The translations under genes and the position numbers were made by a program. From DASZTU01 sp035493835 (GTDB lineage: Bacteria > Pseudomonadota > Alphaproteobacteria > Rhizobiales > Devosiaceae), in assembly GCA_035493835.1 (NCBI GenBank), contig DATJHO010000031.1, forward strand, positions 1 to 22,289: 22,289 bases of DNA, given 5' to 3'. The notes beneath the pieces were generated by a model that had not been told where the DNA came from, searched no databases, and saw only the letters and a program-made list of their open reading frames with translations. This document shows, piece after piece, positions 12,380-21,398 of the stretch (within the stretch, counting starts at the first letter, position 1; each line of letters opens with the position of its first letter).

Positions 12380-14771
12380 GAGACTGACTTACTCAATTGG
12401 CAAGGATCCTATCGTCGCCCGGCCGTATGACTGGCTTAACGCGACGATTTTGGCGGTTCGTGACCGCATTATCGATCAGTGGATGGATTCCTCCCGCGAG
12501 ACGTGGCGGACGTCGCATAAGCGGGTTTATTACCTGAGCCTCGAGTTCCTCATCGGTCGCCTGATGCGCGATGCCATGAGCAATATCGGGATCATGGATA
12601 CGGTGCGCGAGGCGCTGCAGTCGCTGGACGTCGATCTCGGCGACCTGATCGACCTGGAGCCGGACGCAGCGCTTGGCAATGGCGGTCTCGGGCGGCTTGC
12701 CGCGTGCTTCCTTGAAAGCATGTCGACCCTCAAGATTCCGGCCTATGGCTACGGCATCCGCTACGTCAACGGCCTGTTCCGGCAGGAGCTGTCGGAGGGC
12801 TGGCAGGTGGAGCTGCCCGAGAACTGGCTCGCCCACGGCAATCCGTGGGAATTCGAGCGGCGGGAGAGCGCCTACCAGGTCGGCTTCGGCGGCCATGTGG
12901 AGCCGGTCTCCGAGCCGGGCGGGGCGGTCCGGCTCGAGTGGCGGCCGGCCGAGCACGTCAACGCCGTCGCCTTCGATACCCCGATCATCGGCTGGCGGGG
13001 CGCGCGCGTGAACACGCTCCGGCTCTGGAGCGCGCAGCCGATCGATCCGATCCTTCTCGACAAGTTCAACTCCGGCGATCACATCGGGGCCCTGCAGGAG
13101 AGCTCGAGGGCCGAAGCCATCACGCAGGTTCTCTACCCCGCCGATTTCACCACGGCCGGGCAGGAGCTGCGGCTCAGGCAGGAGTTTTTCTTCTCCTCGG
13201 CATCGTTGCAGGACATCGTTCGGCGGCACCTGCAGCAATATGGCGATCTCACCTCGCTGCCCGACAAGGTCGCGGTGCAGCTCAACGATACCCACCCGGC
13301 GATCTCGATCGCCGAAATGATGCGCATCCTCACCGACGAGCATGCGATCAAATGGGCCGATGCCTGGACCATCACCAAGGGCGTGTTCGGCTATACCAAC
13401 CACACCCTGCTGCCCGAGGCGCTGGAGACCTGGCCGGTGGCGCTGCTCGAGCGCATGCTGCCCCGGCACATGCAGATCATCTATGCCATCAACGCCGAAG
13501 TGCTGACCGAGGCGCGCACCCGCGCCGGCTTCAACGACCAGCAGATCGCCAACGTATCGCTGATCGACGAGAGCGGCTCGCGCCGGGTCCGCATGGGCCA
13601 GCTCGCCTTTGTCGGCTCGCACTCGATCAATGGCGTCTCCGCGCTCCATACCGAGCTCATGAAGAAGACGGTCTTTTCCGACCTCAACAAGCTCTACCCG
13701 GATCGCATCAACAACAAGACCAATGGCATCACGCCGCGCCGCTGGCTGCTCGAATGCAATCCCGGGCTGACCAAGCTGATCACTGAGCGCATCGGGCCGG
13801 AGTTCAAGGACAATCTCGATCTCCTGAGCCAGCTCGACCCGCATGCCGACGATCCGACCTTCCAGGACCAGTTCCGGGCGGTCAAGCGGGCCAACAAGGA
13901 ACGGCTGGCGGACATCATCCGGGAGCGGGTGAACATCACGGTCTCGCCGGATGCCCTGTTCGACGTGCACGTCAAGCGCATCCACGAGTACAAGCGGCAG
14001 CTGCTCAACATCATCGAGGCGGTCGCCCAGTACTCGGCGATGCGCGCGCATCCGGAACGCGATTGGGTTCCGCGCGTTAAGGTTTTTGCCGGCAAGGCGG
14101 CGCCAAGCTATTGGAACGCCAAGCTGATTATCAAACTGATCAATGATGTCGCCAAGGTCGTGAACAACGATCCGTCGGTACGAGGGCTGCTGAAGGTCGT
14201 GTTCCTACCGAACTACAATGTGAGCCTGGCAGAGACCATCATGCCGGCGGCCGACCTGTCGGAGCAGATTTCCACCGCGGGGCTCGAGGCCTCGGGCACC
14301 GGCAACATGAAGTTCGCCCTCAACGGCGCACTGACTATCGGAACGCTCGACGGCGCCAATATCGAAATGCGCGAGGCGGTTGGGCCCGAGAACTTCGTCA
14401 TCTTCGGGCTTACGGCCGAGCAGGTGCAGGACAAGCGCGCTCGCAACGAGGTGCCACGCTCGGCGATCGACAATTCGCCGACGCTGAAGGAAGCGCTGGA
14501 GATGATCTCGTCGGGCGTGTTCTCGCCGGATGATCCGCACCGCTATCGCGATCTCATCGGGGGCCTCTACGATCATGACTGGTTCATGGTCGCGCGCGAC
14601 TTCGATGCCTATGCCGAAACACAACGCGACGTCGATGTGCTCTGGAACAACCCGCGCAAGTGGTATTCCATGGCCATTCGCAACACAGCGCACATGAGCT
14701 GGTTTTCCTCTGATCGCACCATCAGGCAGTATGCCGGTGAGATCTGGGGCGTGCCGGTGGACAGAACATAA
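12294..14771 (+). CDS. glgP: Glycogen (alpha-glucan) phosphorylase
   Basis: An 825-residue GT35 enzyme that phosphorolyses alpha-1,4-glucan ends to glucose-1-phosphate with PLP as cofactor; the length is typical (E. coli GlgP is about 815). Conserved blocks in order: VYYLSLEFLIGR, DAALGNGGLGRLAACFLESM, YGYGIRYVNGLFRQ, VQLNDTHPAISIAEMMRIL, TNHTLLPEALETWP, NKTNGITPRRWL, VKRIHEYKRQLLNI, and EASGTGNMKFALNGALTIGT with the PLP-binding Lys673. The start MPQQPIVFDA is the only ATG after an in-frame stop at 12276-12278, although its ribosome-binding site is poor. First gene of the glycogen operon, 111 nt after the antiporter gene; no convincing promoter hexamers are visible in that gap. Grouping the degradative enzyme with the synthetic genes implies that flux is controlled by effectors on the enzymes rather than by transcription alone. 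Confidence 0.97.
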   Translation: MPQQPIVFDAPKPEPRGLTADVLANAILERLTYSIGKDPIVARPYDWLNATILAVRDRIIDQWMDSSRETWRTSHKRVYYLSLEFLIGRLMRDAMSNIGIMDTVREALQSLDVDLGDLIDLEPDAALGNGGLGRLAACFLESMSTLKIPAYGYGIRYVNGLFRQELSEGWQVELPENWLAHGNPWEFERRESAYQVGFGGHVEPVSEPGGAVRLEWRPAEHVNAVAFDTPIIGWRGARVNTLRLWSAQPIDPILLDKFNSGDHIGALQESSRAEAITQVLYPADFTTAGQELRLRQEFFFSSASLQDIVRRHLQQYGDLTSLPDKVAVQLNDTHPAISIAEMMRILTDEHAIKWADAWTITKGVFGYTNHTLLPEALETWPVALLERMLPRHMQIIYAINAEVLTEARTRAGFNDQQIANVSLIDESGSRRVRMGQLAFVGSHSINGVSALHTELMKKTVFSDLNKLYPDRINNKTNGITPRRWLLECNPGLTKLITERIGPEFKDNLDLLSQLDPHADDPTFQDQFRAVKRANKERLADIIRERVNITVSPDALFDVHVKRIHEYKRQLLNIIEAVAQYSAMRAHPERDWVPRVKVFAGKAAPSYWNAKLIIKLINDVAKVVNNDPSVRGLLKVVFLPNYNVSLAETIMPAADLSEQISTAGLEASGTGNMKFALNGALTIGTLDGANIEMREAVGPENFVIFGLTAEQVQDKRARNEVPRSAIDNSPTLKEALEMISSGVFSPDDPHRYRDLIGGLYDHDWFMVARDFDAYAETQRDVDVLWNNPRKWYSMAIRNTAHMSWFSSDRTIRQYAGEIWGVPVDRT

Positions 14772-14791
14772 TCCATGGGGGCGGACAGGGC

Positions 14792-16984
14792 GTGGACAGG
14801 GCGAGTTGGGAAGCCGAGAGCGAAGAAATCCAGGCCATTGTCGAGGGGCGGCACGCCGATCCCTTCCGGGTCCTTGGCCTGCAACGGGTTGACGACACCT
14901 GGCTAGCAAGAACCTTCATTCCCCACGCCGAGCGTGTCGCGGCCTTCGACCGGCACGGCAATCAGATCGGCGAGTTGGTCCGCCGGCACCCGGCCGGGTT
15001 CTTCGAGGGGAAGGTCTCGATCTCCGAACGGCAGCCGATCCGCTATCGGGCGTCCAACGAGGGCGGCGAGTGGGACGTCTGGGACCCCTATAGCTTCGGC
15101 CCCGTGCTGGGTCCGATGGACGATTACTACATCGCCGAGGGGTCTCATCTCAGGCTGTTCGACAGGCTCGGCGCGCATGAGATGGAGTTCGAGGGCATTC
15201 ACGGCACGCATTTCGCCGTGTGGGCCCCTAATGCGCGCCGCGTCAGCGTCGTGGGCCTGTTCAATGATTGGGACGGCAGGCGCCATCCGATGCGGGTGCG
15301 CATGGATACCGGCATCTGGGAGGTGTTCATCCCGGTGCTCGGCACGGGCACGCTCTACAAATTCGAGATCATGGGGCCGGACGGCAAATTGGTGCCCCTC
15401 AAGGCCGACCCGTTCGCGCGGCAATCGGAGCTGCGGCCGAAGACGGCCTCGGTGGTTCCCGATCCCACACCCTTCCGCTGGAGCGACGAAGCCTATATGG
15501 CGCGGCGCGCCCGGGATTGGCGACGCAACCCGATCTCGATCTATGAGGTGCATCTGGGTTCCTGGCGGCGGCGGGCCGATGGCGGCTTCATGAGCTACGA
15601 CCAGTTGGCAGAGCAACTGGTGCCCTATGCCACCGACATGGGCTTTACCCATCTCGAATTCCTGCCGATCAGCGAGCACCCCTATGATCCGAGCTGGGGC
15701 TACCAGCCGACCGGGCTCTATTCGCCCACGGCGCGCTTCGGCGACCCGGCCGGCTTTGCGCGCCTGGTGGATGCCGCCCATGCCGCCAATCTCGGCATCA
15801 TTCTCGATTGGGTGCCGGCGCATTTTCCGACCGATGAGTTCGGCCTTGCCCACTTCGACGGCACGGCCCTCTACGAGCATGCCGATCCACGGCAGGGCTA
15901 TCACCCCGACTGGAACACAGCGATCTACAATTTCGGGCGCAAGGAGGTGATCTCCTACCTCGTCAACAACGCGCTCTATTGGCTCGAAAAGTTCCACGTC
16001 GACGGCCTGCGCGTCGATGCGGTGGCCTCGATGCTCTACCTCGATTATTCGCGGCAGGCTGGGCAGTGGGTGCCCAACCAGTTCGGCAGCAATGAGAATC
16101 TTGAGGCGGCTGAGTTCCTCAGGCGCGTCAACACCGAGATCTATCGGCTGCATCCGGGGGCTTTCACCCTCGCCGAGGAATCGACCTCCTGGCGCGGCGT
16201 TTCCGCCCCGGCCTACGCTGGCGGGCTGGGCTTCGGATTCAAGTGGAACATGGGGTTCATGAACGACACGCTGCGTTACATGAGCCGCGATCCGGTGCAC
16301 CGGCGGCACCACCACAACGACATGACCTTCGCCTCGCTCTACAACTATTCGGAAAACTTCGTGCTGCCGCTCAGCCACGACGAGGTGGTTCACGGCAAGG
16401 GCTCGCTGATCAACAAGATGCCCGGCGACGATTGGCAGCAATTCGCCAATCTGCGGGCCTATTACGGCTTCATGTGGGGCTGGCCGGGCAAGAAGCTGCT
16501 GTTCATGGGCCAGGAATTCGCCCAGCGCGAGGAGTGGAACGAATCCAAGGCACTCGACTGGTGGCTGCTCGATGCCGGCATGCACGAGGGCATGCGCCGG
16601 CTCGTCACCGACCTGAACGAAGCCTATCGCGAACTGCCGGCGCTCCATGCGCGCGACAACGAGCCCGAGGGCTTCCAGTGGCTCATCGGCAATGACCACG
16701 CCAATTCGGTATTCGCCTGGGCGCGCTTCAGCCCCAATGAGGAAGCGGTCGTGGTGATCTCCAACATGACGCCCGTGCCGCGCGAGCACTATCGGGTGCC
16801 GATGCCGGCCGCCGGCAACTGGAGCGAGCGCATCAACACCGATGCCGGCTGGTACGGCGGCTCCAACACCGGCAACCAGGGCGCTGTCCGGGCGCTGCCG
16901 GTCGAGGGGGAGCATTGGCCGGCCGCCGCCGAACTTTACCTGCCGCCACTCGCTACGTTGATCCTGAAACATGACCGGGGCTGA
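14792..16984 (+). CDS. glgB: 1,4-alpha-glucan branching enzyme (GH13)
   Basis: A 730-residue enzyme that transfers alpha-1,4 chains to form alpha-1,6 branches in glycogen; the length is almost identical to E. coli GlgB (728). The N-terminal N1 domain (about 1-110) is followed by a CBM48 domain (THFAVWAPNARRVSVVGLFN and onward), the GH13 (alpha/beta)8 barrel, and a C-terminal beta domain. Catalytic signatures are DGLRVDAVASMLYLDY with the nucleophile Asp409, TLAEEST with the acid Glu462, and LPLSHDEVVHGKGSLI with the conserved His-Asp. The GTG at 14792 follows the glgP stop by 20 nt with a GGACAGG element upstream; an ATG at 14775 is out of frame. Presence of the full N1 domain marks it as the long E. 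coli-type form. Confidence 0.97.
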   Translation: MDRASWEAESEEIQAIVEGRHADPFRVLGLQRVDDTWLARTFIPHAERVAAFDRHGNQIGELVRRHPAGFFEGKVSISERQPIRYRASNEGGEWDVWDPYSFGPVLGPMDDYYIAEGSHLRLFDRLGAHEMEFEGIHGTHFAVWAPNARRVSVVGLFNDWDGRRHPMRVRMDTGIWEVFIPVLGTGTLYKFEIMGPDGKLVPLKADPFARQSELRPKTASVVPDPTPFRWSDEAYMARRARDWRRNPISIYEVHLGSWRRRADGGFMSYDQLAEQLVPYATDMGFTHLEFLPISEHPYDPSWGYQPTGLYSPTARFGDPAGFARLVDAAHAANLGIILDWVPAHFPTDEFGLAHFDGTALYEHADPRQGYHPDWNTAIYNFGRKEVISYLVNNALYWLEKFHVDGLRVDAVASMLYLDYSRQAGQWVPNQFGSNENLEAAEFLRRVNTEIYRLHPGAFTLAEESTSWRGVSAPAYAGGLGFGFKWNMGFMNDTLRYMSRDPVHRRHHHNDMTFASLYNYSENFVLPLSHDEVVHGKGSLINKMPGDDWQQFANLRAYYGFMWGWPGKKLLFMGQEFAQREEWNESKALDWWLLDAGMHEGMRRLVTDLNEAYRELPALHARDNEPEGFQWLIGNDHANSVFAWARFSPNEEAVVVISNMTPVPREHYRVPMPAAGNWSERINTDAGWYGGSNTGNQGAVRALPVEGEHWPAAAELYLPPLATLILKHDRG

Positions 16985-17046
16985 GTTGGCAGGCTGGGCA
17001 CAAGACAACGAGCCCGGCACAAGTTGGGCCGAGGAGGAGGGAAACT

Positions 17047-18318
17047 ATGGCTGACTATCGGACACCGTCGCCTCTGGCGCGTGAGGCGATGGCCTATGTG
17101 CTTGCGGGTGGGCGCGGCACCAGGCTCATGGAGCTGACCGACCGGCGCGCCAAGCCGGCCGTCTATTTCGGCGGCAAGTCGCGCATCATCGACTTTGCGC
17201 TGTCAAACGCCATCAACTCGGGCATCCGGCGCATTTCCGTCGCCACCCAGTATCAGGCGCACAGCCTGATCCGCCACATGCAGCGCGGCTGGAACTTCCT
17301 GCGGCATGAGCGCAACGAAAGTTTCGATGTGCTGCCGGCCAGCCAGCGCGTCAAGGAGGACATGTGGTATGCCGGCACCGCAGACGCGGTGTTCCAGAAC
17401 ATGGACATCATCGAGGATTACGGCTCGCGCTACATCGTGATCCTGGCCGGCGACCACATCTACAAGATGGACTATGAGATCATGCTGCGCCAGCATGTGG
17501 ATACCGGCGCGGACGTGACCATCGGCTGTCTCGAAGTGCCCCGCATGGAGGCAACCGCCTTCGGCGTGATGCACGTCGATGGCCGCGACCGGATCATCGA
17601 TTTCGTGGAGAAACCCAAGGACCCGCCCGGCATCCCGGACAAGCCGGACACGGCTTTGGCGTCCATGGGCATTTATGTGTTCGAGACGCGGTTCCTGATG
17701 GACCAGTTGCGCCGCGACGCGGCGACCGAGGGGTCGAACCGCGATTTTGGCAAGGACATCATTCCCTATATCGTAAAGAACGGCACCGCCTGGGCGCACC
17801 GCTTCACCCGCTCCTGCGTACGCTCCTCGAACGAGCAAGTGGCCTATTGGCGCGACGTTGGAACGGTGGACGCCTATTGGCGCGCCAACATCGATCTGAC
17901 CGACGTGACGCCGCAACTCGACCTCTACGATCGCGACTGGCCAATCTGGACTTATGCCGAGATCACCCCGCCCGCCAAGTTCGTGCACGACTATGACGGG
18001 CGGCGCGGGACCGCGGTCAATTCGCTGGTTTCAGGCGATTGCATCATCTCGGGCGGGCACCTCAACCGCACGCTGCTGTCGACCGGGGCGCGCGTCCACT
18101 CCTATTCGGAACTGCACGAGGCGGTGGTGCTGCCTTATTGCAACATCGGGCGCGGGGCGCGGCTCTACCGGGTCGTCATCGACCGCGGCGTCGGTGTTCC
18201 CGATGGGCTGGTTGTCGGTGAGGACGCCGATTTCGACCGCAAATGGTTCCGCCGGACGGAAGAGGGCGTCACCCTCGTTACCCAGGGCATGATCGACAAA
18301 TACCTGGCTAGCAAATGA
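17047..18318 (+). CDS. glgC: Glucose-1-phosphate adenylyltransferase (ADP-glucose pyrophosphorylase)
   Basis: A 423-residue enzyme forming ADP-glucose from ATP and glucose-1-phosphate, the committed and regulated step of bacterial glycogen synthesis. The nucleotide-binding N-terminus reads YVLAGGRGTRLMELTDRRAK, then PAVYFGGKSRIIDFALSNAI. Other blocks are AGDHIYKMDYEIM, the glucose-1-P region VEKPKDPPG, SMGIYVFE and YWRDVGTVDAYW, followed by a C-terminal left-handed beta-helix region (NSLVSGDCIISGGHLNRTLL onward). In relatives such as the Agrobacterium enzyme, fructose-6-P and pyruvate are activators; the same is likely here but is inferred. Excellent ribosome-binding site GAGGAGGG before the ATG. 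Its last 4 nt overlap the glgA start (ATGA), indicating translational coupling. Confidence 0.97.
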   Translation: MADYRTPSPLAREAMAYVLAGGRGTRLMELTDRRAKPAVYFGGKSRIIDFALSNAINSGIRRISVATQYQAHSLIRHMQRGWNFLRHERNESFDVLPASQRVKEDMWYAGTADAVFQNMDIIEDYGSRYIVILAGDHIYKMDYEIMLRQHVDTGADVTIGCLEVPRMEATAFGVMHVDGRDRIIDFVEKPKDPPGIPDKPDTALASMGIYVFETRFLMDQLRRDAATEGSNRDFGKDIIPYIVKNGTAWAHRFTRSCVRSSNEQVAYWRDVGTVDAYWRANIDLTDVTPQLDLYDRDWPIWTYAEITPPAKFVHDYDGRRGTAVNSLVSGDCIISGGHLNRTLLSTGARVHSYSELHEAVVLPYCNIGRGARLYRVVIDRGVGVPDGLVVGEDADFDRKWFRRTEEGVTLVTQGMIDKYLASK

Positions 18319-19754
18319 TCGAAGTTCTCTCGGTCGCCTCCGAGGCTTATCCGCTAATCAAAACGGGCGGCCTCGCGGACGTCGCCGGAGCGCTGCCTGG
18401 GGCCTTGTCGGCCCATGGCGTATCGATGCGCACCCTCATCCCCGGATACCCCGCGATCCTGCGCGAGGTGGCCGCAGGGCGGGTGGTCTACGAATTCGCC
18501 GACCTCTATGACGGCCCGGCGAGGCTGATCACGGGGCGCTTTGCCGGCCTCGACCTCATCGTGCTCGATGCCGGCCATCTTTACGATCGCCCGGGTGGGC
18601 CCTATGCGGGGCCGGACGGTCGCGACTGGAGCGACAACTGGAAGCGCTTTGCGGCGTTGTCCTGGGTCGCGGGAAAACTGGCCCTGGGGCTGGTCGAGGG
18701 TTACCAGCCTCAGATTTTGCACGCCCATGACTGGCAGGCGGGCCTGGCGCCTGCCTATGTGAAATATGGTCCATCGGACCAGGTGAAGACGGTGCTGACC
18801 GTCCATAACCTGGTATTCCAGGGGCATTTCGGCAGCGACATCTTCGGCCGCCTCGACCTGCCACCGCACGCCTATTGGGAAGGCGTCGAATATTATGGCG
18901 GCGTCGGCTATCTCAAGGCGGGCCTTGCGGCGGCAGACGCAATCACGACCGTCAGTCCCACCTATGCACGGGAAATCCGCACGCCCGCGTTCGGGGCTGG
19001 GCTCGAGGGGCTGGTCAATGCACGCGCCGACGTGCTGCACGGCATCACCAACGGCATCGACATGTGCGCCTGGGATCCGGCGATCGATGCCGCGCTGGTG
19101 CAGAACTACTCCCCGAACACCGTGCACAAGCGGCACATCAACAAGGCGATGCTGCGCACGCGCTTTGGCCTCGAACAAACCGACGCGCCAATGTTCGCCG
19201 TGGTGAGCCGCCTCACCAACCAGAAGGGCATTGATTTGATCGCCGCCAATGTGGACTTGCTGGTGTCGCTCGGGGCGACGCTGGTCATTCTTGGGTCGGG
19301 CGATTCCGTTCTCGAGGCCTCGCTGCAATTGGCTGCCGACCGTCACCCGGGGCGGGTAGGAATGGTCAGGGGCTATGACGAAAGCCTGTCGCACATGGTC
19401 CAGGGCGGGGCGGACGCCATCCTCATTCCCTCCCGGTTCGAGCCCTGCGGACTGACCCAGCTCTACGGCCTGCGCTATGGCTGCGTGCCGATCGTGGCGC
19501 GGGTCGGCGGGCTCGCCGATACCGTCATCGATGCCAATGAGGCAGCGGTCGATGCCGGAGTCGCGACAGGGGTGCAGTTCTCCCCGGTCAGCATCGACGC
19601 GCTGGGCGAGGCCATCCACCGTACGGTCACGCTTTACGCAGATGAGAAAGCGTGGCGTAAGATGCAGCGGCGCGGCATGAAGTCCGACGTCTCGTGGGAT
19701 CACAGCGCCAAGCGCTACGCCGATTTATATGCATCGTTGTTGGGGCATGCGTGA
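18315..19754 (+). CDS. glgA: Glycogen synthase (ADP-glucose, GT5)
   Basis: A 479-residue GT5 enzyme that adds glucose from ADP-glucose to the non-reducing ends of glycogen; E. coli GlgA has 477 residues. The N-terminal signature VASEAYPLIKTGGLADVAGA contains the ADP-glucose-binding Lys16 (KTGGL). Further features are HAHDWQAGLAPAYVKY, LTVHNLVFQGHF, ITTVSPTYAREI, the GITNGIDMCAWDP segment, and SRFEPCGLTQLYGLRYG with catalytic Glu376 followed by the second glycine-rich segment (VPIVARVGGLADTV). The start ATG overlaps the glgC stop by 4 nt, and its stop shares one base with the pgm ATG (TGATG), so the three genes appear translationally coupled. Confidence 0.97.
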   Translation: MIEVLSVASEAYPLIKTGGLADVAGALPGALSAHGVSMRTLIPGYPAILREVAAGRVVYEFADLYDGPARLITGRFAGLDLIVLDAGHLYDRPGGPYAGPDGRDWSDNWKRFAALSWVAGKLALGLVEGYQPQILHAHDWQAGLAPAYVKYGPSDQVKTVLTVHNLVFQGHFGSDIFGRLDLPPHAYWEGVEYYGGVGYLKAGLAAADAITTVSPTYAREIRTPAFGAGLEGLVNARADVLHGITNGIDMCAWDPAIDAALVQNYSPNTVHKRHINKAMLRTRFGLEQTDAPMFAVVSRLTNQKGIDLIAANVDLLVSLGATLVILGSGDSVLEASLQLAADRHPGRVGMVRGYDESLSHMVQGGADAILIPSRFEPCGLTQLYGLRYGCVPIVARVGGLADTVIDANEAAVDAGVATGVQFSPVSIDALGEAIHRTVTLYADEKAWRKMQRRGMKSDVSWDHSAKRYADLYASLLGHA

Positions 19755-21385
19755 TGAGCAATATCGAAATCAAGACCACTCCCTACGCCGACCAGAAGCC
19801 CGGCACATCTGGTCTTCGGAAGCGCGTTCCGGTGTTCCAGCAGCCGAACTATGTGGAAAACTTCGTGCAGTCGATCTTCGACAGCCTCGAGGGCTTCGCC
19901 GGCAAGACGCTGGTGATCGGCGGGGATGGTCGCTATTTCAACGACGTAGCCATCCAGCGCATCATCCGGATCGCGGCGGCCAACGGCTTCGGCCGGGCGC
20001 TGGTGGGGCAGGGTGGCCTGCTGTCGACCCCTGGACTGAGCCATGTCGTTCGCCACCACAAGGCGTTCGGCGGCATCATCCTGTCGGCCAGCCATAATCC
20101 GGGCGGGCCGGACGGCGATTTCGGCATCAAGTACAATATCGGCAATGGCGGGCCGGCACCGGAAAAGATCACCGACGCGGTGTTCGCGCGCAGCAAGGTG
20201 ATCGACCGCTATCTCACCAGCGATGCCCCCGATATCGACCTGACCACGATCGGCACGCAGAAGTCCGGCAACATGACGGTCGAGGTGATCGATCCCGTCG
20301 CGGACTACGCCGAGCTTATGCAGACGCTCTTCGATTTCGATGCCATTGCGAATTTGCTCAAGGGCGGCTTCCGCATGCGGTTCGACGCCATGCATGCGGT
20401 GACCGGTCCCTACGCGCACCGGATTTTCGAGGATTTGCTGGGGGCGCCGGCCGGCACCGTCATCAACGGAACGCCGCTGCCCGATTTCGGCGGCGGGCAT
20501 CCCGATCCGAATCTCGTTCACGCCAAGCCGCTCTTCGACCTGCTTATGGGCCCCGATGCCCCGGATTTCGGGGCGGCTTCGGATGGCGATGGCGACCGCA
20601 ACCTCATCATCGGGCGCGGTCGGTTCGTTACGCCCTCGGACTCGCTGGCCCTGCTCGCGGCCAATGCCCATCTGGCGCCCGGCTACAGCGAAGGATTGGC
20701 CGGCATTGCCCGCTCCATGCCGACCAGCGCCGCCGCTGACCGCGTCGCGGAAAAGCTCGGCATCGAAATGCACGAGACTCCGACCGGCTGGAAATTCTTC
20801 GGCAATCTGCTCGATGCCGGCCGGGTCACCATCTGCGGCGAGGAGAGCGCCGGCACCGGGTCCAACCATGTGCGCGAAAAGGACGGGCTCTGGGCGGTGC
20901 TACTCTGGCTCAACGTGCTGGCCGTGCGGCAGCAGAGCGTTGATACCATCGTCAAGGATCATTGGGCCAAATATGGCCGCAACTACTACACGCGCCACGA
21001 TTATGAGGAGGTCGATGCGGGCATCGCCAACGCCCTGGTCGATGACCTGCGCGCCAGCCTGCCGCAACTTGTGGGGCAAACCTTCGGCGGCCTGCGCGTG
21101 GCTTATGCCGATGACTTCACCTACAACGATCCGATCGACGGCTCGGTGAGCGGCAAGCAGGGCATCCGCATTGGCTTTGCCGACGGCAGCCGCATCGTCG
21201 TCAGGCTAAGTGGAACCGGTACGGTAGGGGCAACGTTGCGCCTCTATCTGGAACGGTACGAGCCCCCGCATGGACAGCACGACCTCGACACCCAGTCTGC
21301 CCTTAAGCCCCTCATTGAACTCGCAGAGCAGCTCGCCGGAGTCCGGCAGCGAACCGGCCGCGCCGCTCCCTCCGTTATTACCTAG
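19754..21385 (+). CDS. pgm: Phosphoglucomutase (alpha-D-glucose, eukaryote-like/Pgm type)
   Basis: A 543-residue phosphoglucomutase linking glucose-6-P with glucose-1-P, the entry and exit point for glycogen; E. coli Pgm is 546. The phosphoserine loop is LSASHNPGGPDGDFGIKYN with Ser113, the Mg loop is SDGDGDRN (Asp277, 279, 281), the sugar loop is CGEESAGTGSNH, and the phosphate-binding loop is VRLSGTGTVGATLRLY. These are the loops of the long PGM1-like class, unlike the atypical loops of the shorter phosphohexomutase encoded at 2486-3901. The ATG overlaps the glgA TGA by one base. The C-terminus GRAAPSVIT looks normal, so the coding end at 21385 is probably genuine even though another frame, that of glgX, is open across it. 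In Agrobacterium the homologous gene is essential for exopolysaccharide and glycogen, so this copy probably also feeds UDP-glucose synthesis. Confidence 0.96.
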   Translation: MSNIEIKTTPYADQKPGTSGLRKRVPVFQQPNYVENFVQSIFDSLEGFAGKTLVIGGDGRYFNDVAIQRIIRIAAANGFGRALVGQGGLLSTPGLSHVVRHHKAFGGIILSASHNPGGPDGDFGIKYNIGNGGPAPEKITDAVFARSKVIDRYLTSDAPDIDLTTIGTQKSGNMTVEVIDPVADYAELMQTLFDFDAIANLLKGGFRMRFDAMHAVTGPYAHRIFEDLLGAPAGTVINGTPLPDFGGGHPDPNLVHAKPLFDLLMGPDAPDFGAASDGDGDRNLIIGRGRFVTPSDSLALLAANAHLAPGYSEGLAGIARSMPTSAAADRVAEKLGIEMHETPTGWKFFGNLLDAGRVTICGEESAGTGSNHVREKDGLWAVLLWLNVLAVRQQSVDTIVKDHWAKYGRNYYTRHDYEEVDAGIANALVDDLRASLPQLVGQTFGGLRVAYADDFTYNDPIDGSVSGKQGIRIGFADGSRIVVRLSGTGTVGATLRLYLERYEPPHGQHDLDTQSALKPLIELAEQLAGVRQRTGRAAPSVIT

Positions 21386-21398
21386 CGCGCCGCCGCAA

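Noticed and set aside
14903..17020. 705-codon minus-strand open frame antisense to glgB
   Set aside because: No family motifs; it results from the third-position GC bias of glgB. Similar long antisense frames occur opposite glgP (12393-14051), the antiporter gene and glgA.
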